Of a DNA stretch of 64,000 bases, positions 29,318-37,402 are shown piece by piece. Below the pieces are notes generated by a model. The model was not told where the DNA came from, did no database searches, and saw only the letters and a program-made list of their open reading frames with translations. Position 1 is the first letter of the stretch; each line of letters starts with the position of its first letter. The stretch comes from Gammaproteobacteria bacterium (GTDB taxonomy: Bacteria; Pseudomonadota; Gammaproteobacteria; Chromatiales; Chromatiaceae). A program made the translations under genes and the position numbers. Location: positions 1 to 64,000 of the forward strand of contig JASBTJ010000085.1 in the NCBI GenBank assembly GCA_030148485.1, read 5' to 3'.

Positions 29318-29914
29318 ATGACCCATCAACACAACAACACCCAAAGCCGAGCGCATGACGAGCGACCGACGACGGACCGCGCGCACAGCGCGCCGGCCAC
29401 TGCAGCGGCGTTTAACGCCTTGATCCAGCAGCACCGCAACGATCTGTTGCGCCGCTGCCGGGCTTATCTGAAAAATCACGATGACGCCGAAGACGCGGCG
29501 CAGGAAACCATTCTGCGCGCCTACCGTGGCCTACAGTCATTCAAGGGAGACGCCAGCTTCCGCACCTGGCTGTTCGCGATCGCCGACAACCAGTGTCACA
29601 CCCTGGTTGCGAAGCGACGCAAACATCTGCTGAGCGACCACATGAGCGCGTTGATTGCCCTGCATGAGACCTTGCGTCGTAACGACCGTGTCCCCGACGC
29701 CGACGTTCAGCGCCAGGTGCAGCTCGCATTGGACGGTTTGCCGGTGGCCAGCCGCGATGTGGTGATGTTGCGCTTCTTCAGGGATATGGCGCTGGAAGAC
29801 ATTGCCGCCGCCACCGGCGCCAGCTTGAGCGCGACCAAGATGCGCCTTTACCGCGCGCTGGATCAGTTGGCCAGGCAGCTCGGCCCGGCGCGCCAGGAGT
29901 TGCTGTCCGCCTGA
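29318..29914 (+). CDS. ECF-type RNA polymerase sigma factor
   Basis: A 198-residue sigma-70 relative with regions 2 and 4 only. Region 2 is about 35-100 (RRCRAYLKNHDDAEDAAQ then ETILRAYRGL, SFRTWLFAIADNQ) and region 4 about 135-190 (LPVASRDVVMLRF, ALEDIAAATGASLSATKMRL). AGGGGG precedes the ATG. The N-terminal 30 residues are polar and probably disordered. No anti-sigma factor gene is adjacent; instead rimK follows after 72 bases and a deacylase after that. How it is controlled is therefore unclear. Confidence 0.9.
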   Translation: MTHQHNNTQSRAHDERPTTDRAHSAPATAAAFNALIQQHRNDLLRRCRAYLKNHDDAEDAAQETILRAYRGLQSFKGDASFRTWLFAIADNQCHTLVAKRRKHLLSDHMSALIALHETLRRNDRVPDADVQRQVQLALDGLPVASRDVVMLRFFRDMALEDIAAATGASLSATKMRLYRALDQLARQLGPARQELLSA

Positions 29915-29986
29915 GCAGACGTGACTTATGCGTTGCGGCGGCTGTCCAATACCAACAGCAACGTCCTTTCCCGTGAGGAGCACCTG

Positions 29987-30892
29987 ATGAAAATCGCCAT
30001 CCTGTCCCGTAACCGGAACCTGTACTCGACCAAGCGCCTGGTGGAGGCCGCCAAGGAACGCGGTCATGACGTGCGCGTCCTCGATCCGTTACGCTGCTAC
30101 ATGAACATCACATCGAATCGACCCAGCATCCACTACAAGGGCGAACTGCTGGACGACTATGACGCCGTTATCCCGCGTATCGGCGCATCCGTCACCTTCT
30201 ACGGCACCGCCGTGTTGCGCCAGTTCGAGATGATGGGGACCTTCCCGCTCAACGAGTCGGTTGCCATCACCCGCTCCCGCGACAAGCTGCGTTCGTTGCA
30301 GTTGCTGGCCCGTAAAGGTATCGGCCTGCCGGTAACCGGCTTCGCGCACTCGCCGGACGATGTTCAGGACCTGATCGGCATGGTGGGCGGCGCGCCCTTG
30401 GTGGTGAAGCTGCTCGAAGGCACCCAAGGGATCGGCGTGGTATTGGCGGAAACGCACAAGGCCGCCTAGTCGGTGATCGAGGCCTTCATGGGCCTGAAGG
30501 CGAACATTCTCACCCAGGAGTTCATCAAGGAAGCCGGCGGTGCGGACATCCGCTGCTTTGTGATCGGCGACAAGGTCGTGGCTGCAATGAAGCGCCAGGG
30601 AAAGGAAGGTGAATTCCGCTCCAATCTGCACCGCGGTGGCAGTGCCACGATCATCCGTATCACGCCGGAAGAGCGATCCACCGCGGTACGTGCCGCCAAG
30701 ACCATGGGGCTCAACGTCGCGGGCGTGGATCTGTTGCGCGCCAATCACGGCCCTGTGGTCATGGAGGTGAACTCCTCACCTGGTCTTGAAGGCATCGAGA
30801 ACGCCACAGACAAGGACATCGCCGGCACCATCGTACAGTTCATCGAAAAGAACGCCGTCAAGGGCAAGACCCGCACCCGAGGCAAAGGCTGA
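29987..30892 (+). pseudogene. rimK: rimK (ribosomal protein S6 glutamate ligase) with in-frame TAG
   Basis: RimK adds glutamates to the C-terminus of ribosomal protein S6. ATG 29987 (GTGAGGAG six bases upstream) begins [18 protein letters not shown], and the full frame would give 301 residues against 300 in E. coli. Codon 161 is TAG (30467-30469) where E. coli RimK has Glu in the AAESVI segment, so a single G-to-T change at 30467 would restore the gene. The same frame resumes at once with [12 protein letters not shown] and runs to the normal end, including ILRAN-like [18 protein letters not shown]. The stop splits the ATP-grasp domain after the GTQGIGVV loop. GTG 30473 or ATG 30488 could restart translation, but neither has a good ribosome site. 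TAG ends other genes here, so general recoding is unlikely. Confidence 0.88.
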
Positions 30893-30895
30893 ACC

Positions 30896-31924
30896 ATGGC
30901 GAGGGAACCCCTGGTCATTGATGGTCAGTCCATCACGCCGGGCAGTCGCGTCACCATCGACCTGCCGTTACCGAAGCTCAACTCGCACACTGAGTTGTCC
31001 ATGCCGGTGCACGTGATCCACGGATGCAAGGATGGCCCCAGGCTGTTCCTGTCCGCGGCCGTACATGGTGACGAGGTAAATGGTGTCGAGATCATCCGTC
31101 GCATCCTGGAGCACAAGGCCGTGGCCCGTCTGCGCGGCACCCTGCTCGCCGTGCCCGTGGTCAACGTCTATGGATTGATCCATCAGTCCCGGTATCTTCC
31201 GGACCGTCGCGACCTGAACCGGTCGTTCCCGGGCTCGGACAAGGGTTCGCTGGCCGGTCGTGTGGCGCATGTATTCATGCAGGAGATCGTGTCCCGGGCG
31301 ACCCACGGCATCGACTTGCACACCGGCGCGATCCATCGCAGCAACCTGCCTCAGATTCGCGCCAATCTGGACGACGAGGAAACCGCTGGGCTGGCACAGG
31401 CGTTCGGTGTCCCGGTACTGCTCAACTCGGCCCTGCGAGATGGCTCGCTGCGCGAATCCGCGGCGTCGCTCGGTATCCCGATGCTGCTGTACGAGGCCGG
31501 CGAAGCGTTACGCTACGACGAATTATCGATCCGCGCCGGCACCCAGGGCGTGCTCAATGTGATGCGGTCGCTGGGGATGCTGGCACAAGCGAAACGTAAG
31601 CGCGGTCCGGTGGACGCGGTGGTTGCCGACAATAGCAGCTGGGTACGCTCCCCGGAAAGCGGCATGCTGCGGCACGCCGTGGCGCTGGGCGCCCGGGTCA
31701 AGAAAGGTGAGATCCTCGGCTATGTCAGCGACCCCTACAGCGGACAGGCTGTCGCCATCAGTTGCCCGTTCAACGGCATCGTCATCGGTTGTGCGAACCT
31801 GCCGATCATCCACGAAGGTGAGGCCTTGTTTCATGTCGCGCGCTTCCGCAGCGGCGTACGCGACGCCGCGGACACGGTGGACAGTTTTCAACAACACCAT
31901 AGCGACGACGAACTGTTCGACTGA
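30896..31924 (+). CDS. Succinylglutamate desuccinylase/aspartoacylase family protein
   Basis: A 342-residue M14-like zinc deacylase. Zinc ligands are visible as His57 and Glu60 in AAVHGDEVNG and His143 in DLHTGAIH. The C-terminal region (about 245-330; GMLRHAVALGARVKKGEILG) is the beta domain usual for this subgroup. It follows rimK by three bases, a pairing common in gammaproteobacteria where a RimB-like protease is often the third partner; that gene is absent here. Its substrate may be a glutamate- or aspartate-linked product, but that is inference from context. Confidence 0.85.
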   Translation: MAREPLVIDGQSITPGSRVTIDLPLPKLNSHTELSMPVHVIHGCKDGPRLFLSAAVHGDEVNGVEIIRRILEHKAVARLRGTLLAVPVVNVYGLIHQSRYLPDRRDLNRSFPGSDKGSLAGRVAHVFMQEIVSRATHGIDLHTGAIHRSNLPQIRANLDDEETAGLAQAFGVPVLLNSALRDGSLRESAASLGIPMLLYEAGEALRYDELSIRAGTQGVLNVMRSLGMLAQAKRKRGPVDAVVADNSSWVRSPESGMLRHAVALGARVKKGEILGYVSDPYSGQAVAISCPFNGIVIGCANLPIIHEGEALFHVARFRSGVRDAADTVDSFQQHHSDDELFD

Positions 31925-32005
31925 CTTTGCCACACCTTAGCCTGCCCCCAGAGTGCACAAGCAGGTAAACTGGCGCCTGATTGGCACTACACGATACCCA
32001 ACACC

Positions 32006-33571
32006 ATGCTGACAGCGACGATCTGGCTGAGTTTCGCCTTCGCCCTGGGACTTCTGATGCGCCTGATCGGGCTGCCGCCGCTGGTAGGCTATCTCGCCGC
32101 CGGTTTCGTGCTCAGCACCCAAGGCCACCAAAGCAACGACATTCTGAACGCCGTGGCCCACGCCGGGGTGTTGCTGTTGCTGTTCAGTGTCGGCTTGAAA
32201 CTCCGGCTCAAATCCCTGCTGCGCAGCGAGGTTCTGGCCGGTTCGCTGCTGCACATGGCCATCACCATTGTGTTGGTCGGTGTGCTGTTGTTCCAGTTCG
32301 TCGAGTTGTCCTGGCAAACCGCCGTCGTACTGGCGCTGGCGCTGTCCTTTTCCAGCACGGTGGTGGCCGCCAAGGTACTTGAAAGCAAGCGCGAGCTGCG
32401 TGCGTTCCATGGCCGGGTAGCAATCGGCATTCTGATCATGCAGGACCTGGTGGCCGTCGCCGTCCTCAGCGCGGCCGGTGGCGATGCACCCTCTCCCTGG
32501 GCGTTCATCGTGCTGGGCTTCTTCCTGGTGCGCCCCCTCCTGCACTGGCTGTTGGACCTGTCCGGCCACGGCGAACTGGTGGTGCTGTATGGCCTGGTGC
32601 TGGCGCTGGTGATCGGCGGCAGCAGCTTCGAACACCTGGGCCTCAGTTCTGAACTCGGTGCGCTCCTGCTCGGTGTGATTCTGGCCGACCACAAACGCTC
32701 CAAAGAGCTTGCCGACGCGCTATGGGGACTCAAGGAAATATTATTGGTGGGATTTTTCCTGCAGATCGGCCTGTCCGGTCAGCCGTCCCTGCTGGCGGTG
32801 GAACAGGCCATCGCCCTGAACGTGTTGTTGCCTGTCAAGGCGCTGCTGTTCTTCTTCGTGCTGTTGTTGTTCCGCTTACGGGCTCGCAGCGCCTTTCTGG
32901 CCGGCCTGGCATTGGCCACCTACAGCGAGTTCGGTCTGATCATCGCCAGCCTCGGGGTCAAGCAGGGTTGGTTGTCCGAGGAATGGTTGGTAATGCTGGC
33001 GGTGGCGGTGGCGCTGTCATTTGCCGTGTCCGCGCCGCTCAACCGCTACGCGCATGAGATCTACGGGCCGCTGGAACGCTTTCTCGGCCGCTTCGAGTCG
33101 CGCCGGCGTCACCCGGACGACGAGCCCTTGTCGTTGGGCAACTCCCACCTGGTGGTAATGGGCATGGGTCGGGTCGGTACCGGCGCCTACGACGAGCTGA
33201 CCAGTCAGCAGCAACGTGCCGTGGGCCTGGACTCGGACCCGGCGAAAGTCGAGCGCCACAAGGCCGCGGGACGGCGGGTGCTGTACGCCGATGCCGAAGA
33301 CCCCGGCTTCTGGACCAAGCTGGATCTGTCCGGGGTGCATGCCATCCTGCTGGCCTTGCCCGAGCCGTCGGCCAAGCAGATGGCGACCCGGCAGTTGCGG
33401 CAGCTGGGCTTTACCGGCCAGATCAGCGCCACAGCGGTGTTCCCCGAGGAAATCGAACCGCTGCGCGCCGCCGGTGCCGACCTGATCTACAACTACTATG
33501 ATGGCGTCGGTCAGGGTTTCGCGCGCTATGCCCTGACGGATCTGCGCGAAGAGACCGACACCACCGGGTAG
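32006..33571 (+). CDS. CPA2 monovalent cation:proton antiporter (Kef-like) with RCK domain
   Basis: A 521-residue protein. Residues 1 to about 365 form a CPA2 membrane domain of about twelve helices (LPPLVGYLAAGFVLS, ALSFSSTVVAAKVLE, ELGALLLGVILADHKRS). A TrkA-N/RCK Rossmann domain follows at about 378-500 (HLVVMGMGRVGTGAYDEL, VGLDSDPAKVERHKAAGRRV). It resembles KefB/KefC and YbaL; a glutathione-responsive Kef would fit the GSH genes in this window, but I cannot show it. The ATG at 32006 has no clear ribosome site. Stop is TAG, one base from the convergent next gene's stop. Confidence 0.88.
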   Translation: MLTATIWLSFAFALGLLMRLIGLPPLVGYLAAGFVLSTQGHQSNDILNAVAHAGVLLLLFSVGLKLRLKSLLRSEVLAGSLLHMAITIVLVGVLLFQFVELSWQTAVVLALALSFSSTVVAAKVLESKRELRAFHGRVAIGILIMQDLVAVAVLSAAGGDAPSPWAFIVLGFFLVRPLLHWLLDLSGHGELVVLYGLVLALVIGGSSFEHLGLSSELGALLLGVILADHKRSKELADALWGLKEILLVGFFLQIGLSGQPSLLAVEQAIALNVLLPVKALLFFFVLLLFRLRARSAFLAGLALATYSEFGLIIASLGVKQGWLSEEWLVMLAVAVALSFAVSAPLNRYAHEIYGPLERFLGRFESRRRHPDDEPLSLGNSHLVVMGMGRVGTGAYDELTSQQQRAVGLDSDPAKVERHKAAGRRVLYADAEDPGFWTKLDLSGVHAILLALPEPSAKQMATRQLRQLGFTGQISATAVFPEEIEPLRAAGADLIYNYYDGVGQGFARYALTDLREETDTTG

Positions 33572-33572
33572 C

Positions 33573-34040
33573 TCAGTCGGCGCCGTTCTTGCCGACCAGC
33601 GGCTGAGCGAGCTTGCTTAAACCCGGCATATCCAGGGTACGGATGGCACACTTGAACACGCCGGTACGGCGTTCGATCACTGCCATCGCCTCGTTGCTTG
33701 CCTGGGTGTGGTCGGTGATATGCAGATCCACGGTGCGCTGCACCTTGCGCTTGGCCGCGGCAGGATCGCAGGCGCCGCGGCGGAATTCCAGCAACAGCAT
33801 GCCGGTGGCATTGTCGGTGAATGGCGGGCCGCTGACGCCCACGAGGGTCAGCCCGCACCGATAGGCGGCCTCACCCTCGCCCACCGCCGCGCTGGCGTTG
33901 CCCTCATTGGTCATCAGGATCGCGGCGTGCTTGCCGCTCGCCTGGCAGGCGGCCTCTACAACCGGGGTTTGGGCCGCCACGGCGTGGCTGGCGCCCAGCA
34001 CGCACGCCAGGGCGGCGGTAGTTAACTTACGGCGGATCAT
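33573..34040 (-). CDS. Secreted protein of unknown function
   Basis: A 155-residue protein with a clear signal peptide (MIRRKLTTAALACVLGASHA, cleavage near AVAAQ) and a mature domain of about 130 residues. The domain holds four cysteines (EAACQAS, YRCGLTL, RGACDPA, FKCAIRT) that could form two disulfides in the periplasm. I do not recognise a family. It is convergent with the Kef-like gene and has about 120 bases of non-coding DNA upstream. Confidence 0.7.
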   Translation of the reverse strand: MIRRKLTTAALACVLGASHAVAAQTPVVEAACQASGKHAAILMTNEGNASAAVGEGEAAYRCGLTLVGVSGPPFTDNATGMLLLEFRRGACDPAAAKRKVQRTVDLHITDHTQASNEAMAVIERRTGVFKCAIRTLDMPGLSKLAQPLVGKNGAD

Positions 34041-34164
34041 GATCGGGTCCTAGCGGTAGCTCAACAACGGTGCCGGGGGCACAAAGCGGGCGATTCTACC
34101 GGAGTCGATGGCCGCTGTGGGCCGGCGATCCAAATGCCGGCAGCCGGTCACCTTTCAAGGCGAA

Positions 34165-35346
34165 CTAAACGTATTGCCCGGCACACCAGCCGGATGCCCA
34201 GGCCCACTGAAAGTTGTACCCGCCCAGCCACCCGGTCACGTCCAACACCTCGCCGATGAAATACAGCCCGGGGACCTTAGCCGCTTCAAAGGTCTTCGAA
34301 CTGACCGAATCACAATCGACACCACCGCGTGTCACCTCAGCGGTTCGATAACCTTCAGTGCCATTGGGCATCAGTTGCCAGTCCTGCAACAACGCCGCGA
34401 CCTCCTCGAAACGCGCATGCGACAGGTACTGCAACCGCTTTTCCGCCAGCGCGGCAGGCATCAACGCGCTGACCAGTCGTTTTGGAAGCAGGCCCACCAG
34501 ATAGCTCTTGAGCTTGCCGTTTGGCTGTACCTGCTGCGCGCGGATCAGATCCTCCCGCAGATCCAGGTCAGGGAGCAGGTCGATATGGATCGCCTCCCCG
34601 GGCTCCCAATAGTTGGACAGCTGCAGAATCGCCGGCCCGCTCAAGCCCCGATGGGTGAACAACAGGTTCTCGCGGAAGCTCGCGCGCGGGTTCCAGACGC
34701 GACTGTCCACGGCGATCCCGGCCAGGGTTTCGAGACGCGCCTTGTCCTCCGGCTTCAATGTAAAAGGAACCAGGCCCGCCGAAGGGGGCCAGACCGGCAA
34801 ACCGAATTGTTCGGCGACCCGGTAGCCGAAAGGCGTGGCACCCATGGTCGGAATGGACAGGCCACCGGTGGCGATCACCAACGCGGCCGCACCGATCACC
34901 CCGTCCGGGGTGGTCAACCTGAAGCCCCCGCCTGGCGCGGCGGCGATGTGCTCGATGACCGTCTTCACTCGTATGGTCACCCCCGCTTGCTCACACTCGA
35001 CCAACAGCATGTCGAGAATGTCCTTGGAACTTCGATCGCAGAACAATTGGCCGTGGTCCCGTTCATGAAACGGAATCCGGTGTTTGTCAACGAGCGCCAG
35101 GAAGTCCCACTGGGTGAATCGGGACAGTGCCGACTTGCAAAAATGGGGATTGCGCGACAGGTAGTTCGCCGGTTCGATCGTGTAGTTGGTGAAGTTGCAC
35201 TTGCCGCCGCCGGACATGCGGATCTTGTTGCCCGGCTTACGTGCATGGTCGAGCACCAACACCTGGCGACCCCGTTGTCCGGCCGTCGCCGCACACATCA
35301 ACCCGGCAGCGCCGGCGCCGACCACGATCACGTCCCAATCGCTCAT
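34165..35346 (-). CDS. NAD(P)/FAD-dependent oxidoreductase, HI0933/YhiN family
   Basis: A 393-residue flavoprotein. The dinucleotide-binding motif VIVVGAGAAGLMCAATAG lies at the N-terminus, followed by the family signature NKIRMSGGGKCNFTN. The C-terminal LYFIGEVLDVTGWLGGYNFQ then WAWASG motif is near-invariant in HI0933-like proteins. Its substrate is unknown in the family. ATG 35346 is chosen; it starts two bases after the methyltransferase stop, so it is the last gene of metZ-methyltransferase-yhiN. Confidence 0.9.
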   Translation of the reverse strand: MSDWDVIVVGAGAAGLMCAATAGQRGRQVLVLDHARKPGNKIRMSGGGKCNFTNYTIEPANYLSRNPHFCKSALSRFTQWDFLALVDKHRIPFHERDHGQLFCDRSSKDILDMLLVECEQAGVTIRVKTVIEHIAAAPGGGFRLTTPDGVIGAAALVIATGGLSIPTMGATPFGYRVAEQFGLPVWPPSAGLVPFTLKPEDKARLETLAGIAVDSRVWNPRASFRENLLFTHRGLSGPAILQLSNYWEPGEAIHIDLLPDLDLREDLIRAQQVQPNGKLKSYLVGLLPKRLVSALMPAALAEKRLQYLSHARFEEVAALLQDWQLMPNGTEGYRTAEVTRGGVDCDSVSSKTFEAAKVPGLYFIGEVLDVTGWLGGYNFQWAWASGWCAGQYV

Positions 35347-35348
35347 GC

Positions 35349-35924
35349 CTAGGCCCGTGTCGCCACCAGCAGCGCCAGCCCGCATGCCGGGTCCTCCGGG
35401 TCAGCGCGTTCACCCGGCTCCAGATAAGCAAGCACCCGCAGCGCGGAAAAACCGCGCAACAACGCGTTGGGTACGAGTCTGAACGCCGGGTTGCGGGTAC
35501 CGGATGCACCGGGCAGCCACGGGCCGAACGTTTGGTAGCAAAGCATGCCACCGGGCTTGAGTGCGGCGGCAATAGCATCGAACAGGTCGCGCTCGAGAAA
35601 GTGACTGACCAGCACCAGATCGAAGCTCGCCGGCTGTGGCGGCTGGGCAACCACGTCGCGTCGCTGAACGTCCATGACCAGCCCCTGATCGCCTGCCGCC
35701 TGGCGGAGCCGATCGACGGCCACCTGGGAGAAATCCCAGGCACTCACCGTCAGCCCTCGTTGTGCCAACCACAGCGCACCGGCACCGCGTCCGCAGGCCA
35801 GATCCAGCGCATGTCCCGCCACGGGCAACAAGGACGCGAAACGGGTCAGGATCAAAGGCACCTGCCCTTGGTCGGTCGCTTGCGCATGGCGTGCGTCCCA
35901 CAGGACGCGGCGGTCGTCGGTCAC
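35349..35924 (-). CDS. Class I SAM-dependent methyltransferase (TehB/Methyltransf-like)
   Basis: A 191-residue methyltransferase with the SAM-binding loop ALDLACGRGAGALWLAQRG, the acidic residue after strand 2 (SAWDFSQVAVDRL) and a post-I FDLVLVSHFLERDLF segment. The fold and length fit TehB/UbiE-like small-molecule methyltransferases. It is two bases after metZ and two before yhiN, so co-expression with methionine synthesis, and thus with SAM supply, is likely. The substrate cannot be read from the sequence. Confidence 0.82.
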   Translation of the reverse strand: MTDDRRVLWDARHAQATDQGQVPLILTRFASLLPVAGHALDLACGRGAGALWLAQRGLTVSAWDFSQVAVDRLRQAAGDQGLVMDVQRRDVVAQPPQPASFDLVLVSHFLERDLFDAIAAALKPGGMLCYQTFGPWLPGASGTRNPAFRLVPNALLRGFSALRVLAYLEPGERADPEDPACGLALLVATRA

Positions 35925-35926
35925 CT

Positions 35927-37123
35927 TCAGCCGGCCAGACCGCGCGCCAGATCGTTCTGGATGTCGACGACATCCTCCAGACCCACCGCGACGCGCACCA
36001 GGCCTTGGGTGATACCCGCTGCGTCACGTTCCTGATCGGACAGGCGACCGTGGGTGGTGGTGGCCGGATGGGTGATGGTGGTCTTGGCGTCGCCCAGGTT
36101 TGCGGTGATCGACAGCATGCGGGTGCTATCGATCACCCGCCATGCCCCTTCCCGACCGCCGGCCACCTGAAAGGACAGGATGCCGCCGGGCGCGCTTTGC
36201 TGGGTCTGGGCCAAGGCGTATTGCGGGTGGCTGGACAGGCCGGGATAGTACACCCGTTCCACACCGGACTGCTGCTCCAACCAGCTTGCCAGCGCCGTAG
36301 CGTTGGCGCTGTGTGCCGCCATACGGATCTTGAGGGTCTCCAGACCCTTGAGAAACACCCAGGCATTGAACGGGCTGAGGGTGGGGCCGGCGGTGCGCAA
36401 CACCCCGAACACGTCCTCCCCCACCGTCTTGGCATCGCCGACCACGGCGCCGCCCATGCAGCGACCCTGGCCGTCCAGGTACTTGGTGGCCGAGTGAATG
36501 ACGATATCCGCCCCCAGCGCCAAGGGCTGTTGCAGGATGGGCGTGCAAAAGCAGTTGTCCACCGCCAGCAAGCAGCCCTTGCGATGCGCCAACTCGGCCA
36601 AGGCGCGGATGTCGCCGGTGTCGGTGAGCGGGTTCGAGGGCGTCTCGATGAACAGCAACTTGGTGTTCGGCTGGATGGCCCGCTCCCATGCCTCCAGATC
36701 GGTCAACGGCACGTAACTGGTATCGATGCCGAATCGGCCCAGGTACTTGTTGAACAACACCACGGTGCTGCCAAAGATGCTCGCCGAGCTGACCAGATGG
36801 TCGCCGGCCTGCAACACCCCCATACAGGTCGCCAGGATGGCCGCCATGCCGGACGCGGTCGCCACACAGGACTCCCCGCCTTCCAATGCCGCCAGGCGCT
36901 GCTCGAAGGTGCGTACCGTGGGATTGGTGAAGCGCGAATAGATATTGCCCTGGCGTTCACCGCCAAAGGTTGCTGCCGCCTCGGCCGCGCTGGCGAAGAC
37001 GTAGCTGGATGTCGGGTAGATGGGTTCGGAATGCTCTCGCTCGTGGGTGCGGGCATGCCCGGTGCGGATCGCTTGGGTGGCTGATCCCCAGGCGGGATCA
37101 AAGTACGGGTCGAAGTCGTCCAT
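35927..37123 (-). CDS. metZ: O-succinylhomoserine sulfhydrylase
   Basis: Makes homocysteine directly from O-succinylhomoserine and sulfide, a PLP enzyme of the Cys/Met metabolism family. The 398-residue product has NIYSRFTNPTV, SGMAAILA, the PLP-binding Lys214 in HSATKYLDGQGR and a C-terminal RVAVGLEDVVDIQNDL. AGGAG lies six bases before ATG. It follows purF in the conserved gene order but has its own leader with promoter, SAM-II-like aptamer and terminator at 37186-37325, so it should be shut off when SAM is abundant. Confidence 0.95.
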   Translation of the reverse strand: MDDFDPYFDPAWGSATQAIRTGHARTHEREHSEPIYPTSSYVFASAAEAAATFGGERQGNIYSRFTNPTVRTFEQRLAALEGGESCVATASGMAAILATCMGVLQAGDHLVSSASIFGSTVVLFNKYLGRFGIDTSYVPLTDLEAWERAIQPNTKLLFIETPSNPLTDTGDIRALAELAHRKGCLLAVDNCFCTPILQQPLALGADIVIHSATKYLDGQGRCMGGAVVGDAKTVGEDVFGVLRTAGPTLSPFNAWVFLKGLETLKIRMAAHSANATALASWLEQQSGVERVYYPGLSSHPQYALAQTQQSAPGGILSFQVAGGREGAWRVIDSTRMLSITANLGDAKTTITHPATTTHGRLSDQERDAAGITQGLVRVAVGLEDVVDIQNDLARGLAG

Positions 37124-37185
37124 CGGGGTCTCCTGAAGTCATCTCATCGCCTGAGGGTGTGCCCCGAACCCGGCCGCCAGGCAAC

Positions 37186-37219
37186 AAAAAACCCGCCCCG
37201 GCACGGCCAAAGCAGGTTG
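37186..37219 (-). terminator. Intrinsic terminator in the metZ leader
   Basis: On the minus strand AACCTGC pairs with GCGGGTT around an inner GGC/GCC pairing, followed by a run of T. It starts directly after the aptamer and lies about 60 bases before the metZ ATG, so it is placed as the expression platform of the riboswitch. Confidence 0.7.
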
Positions 37220-37274
37220 CCCTCGCTTTAGCTGCACTTGTATAGCGCCCGCAATCTGAGACAAATCGGCGCTG
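37220..37274 (-). promoter_or_regulatory. SAM-II (metZ/metA-type) riboswitch aptamer
   Basis: The minus strand reads GCGCCGATTT, seven variable bases, ATTGCGGGCGC, then a spacer and GTGCAGCTAAAGCGAGGG. This follows the SAM-II pattern recalled from the env12/metX element: GCGC-UGAUUU ... UUGC-AA-GCGC ... GUAGCUAAA-AGGG. Stem P1 is GCGC with GCGC. In the pseudoknot TTGC faces GCAG here and GUAG in the reference, a compensating change. Position before metZ is as expected for the class. SAM-II is best known from alphaproteobacteria, so its presence in this background is notable. Confidence 0.8.
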
Positions 37275-37297
37275 TCAGCCCAACGGCGGACAACCGC

Positions 37298-37325
37298 AGT
37301 CTAACAGCCCCCGTGACAGCGTCAA
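37298..37325 (-). promoter_or_regulatory. Candidate sigma-70 promoter of the metZ leader
   Basis: TTGACG (37320-37325) and TAGACT (37298-37303) on the minus strand are 16 bases apart. Transcription would start near 37291, just upstream of the riboswitch aptamer. Confidence 0.55.
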
Positions 37326-37402
37326 GCACCGTGCTCGAGGGATTCCGCCGCGGCGCTGCTCACGTCCAGCGAGGCATCGCGTGAATCGCCCTCAACCCGC
37401 AT

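Noticed and set aside
30467-30469. TAG in rimK as recoded amino acid (pyrrolysine or reassigned amber)
   Set aside because: Several genes here end in TAG (mqo-like, truA, Kef-like antiporter), and no recoding element is visible, so general reassignment is not supported.
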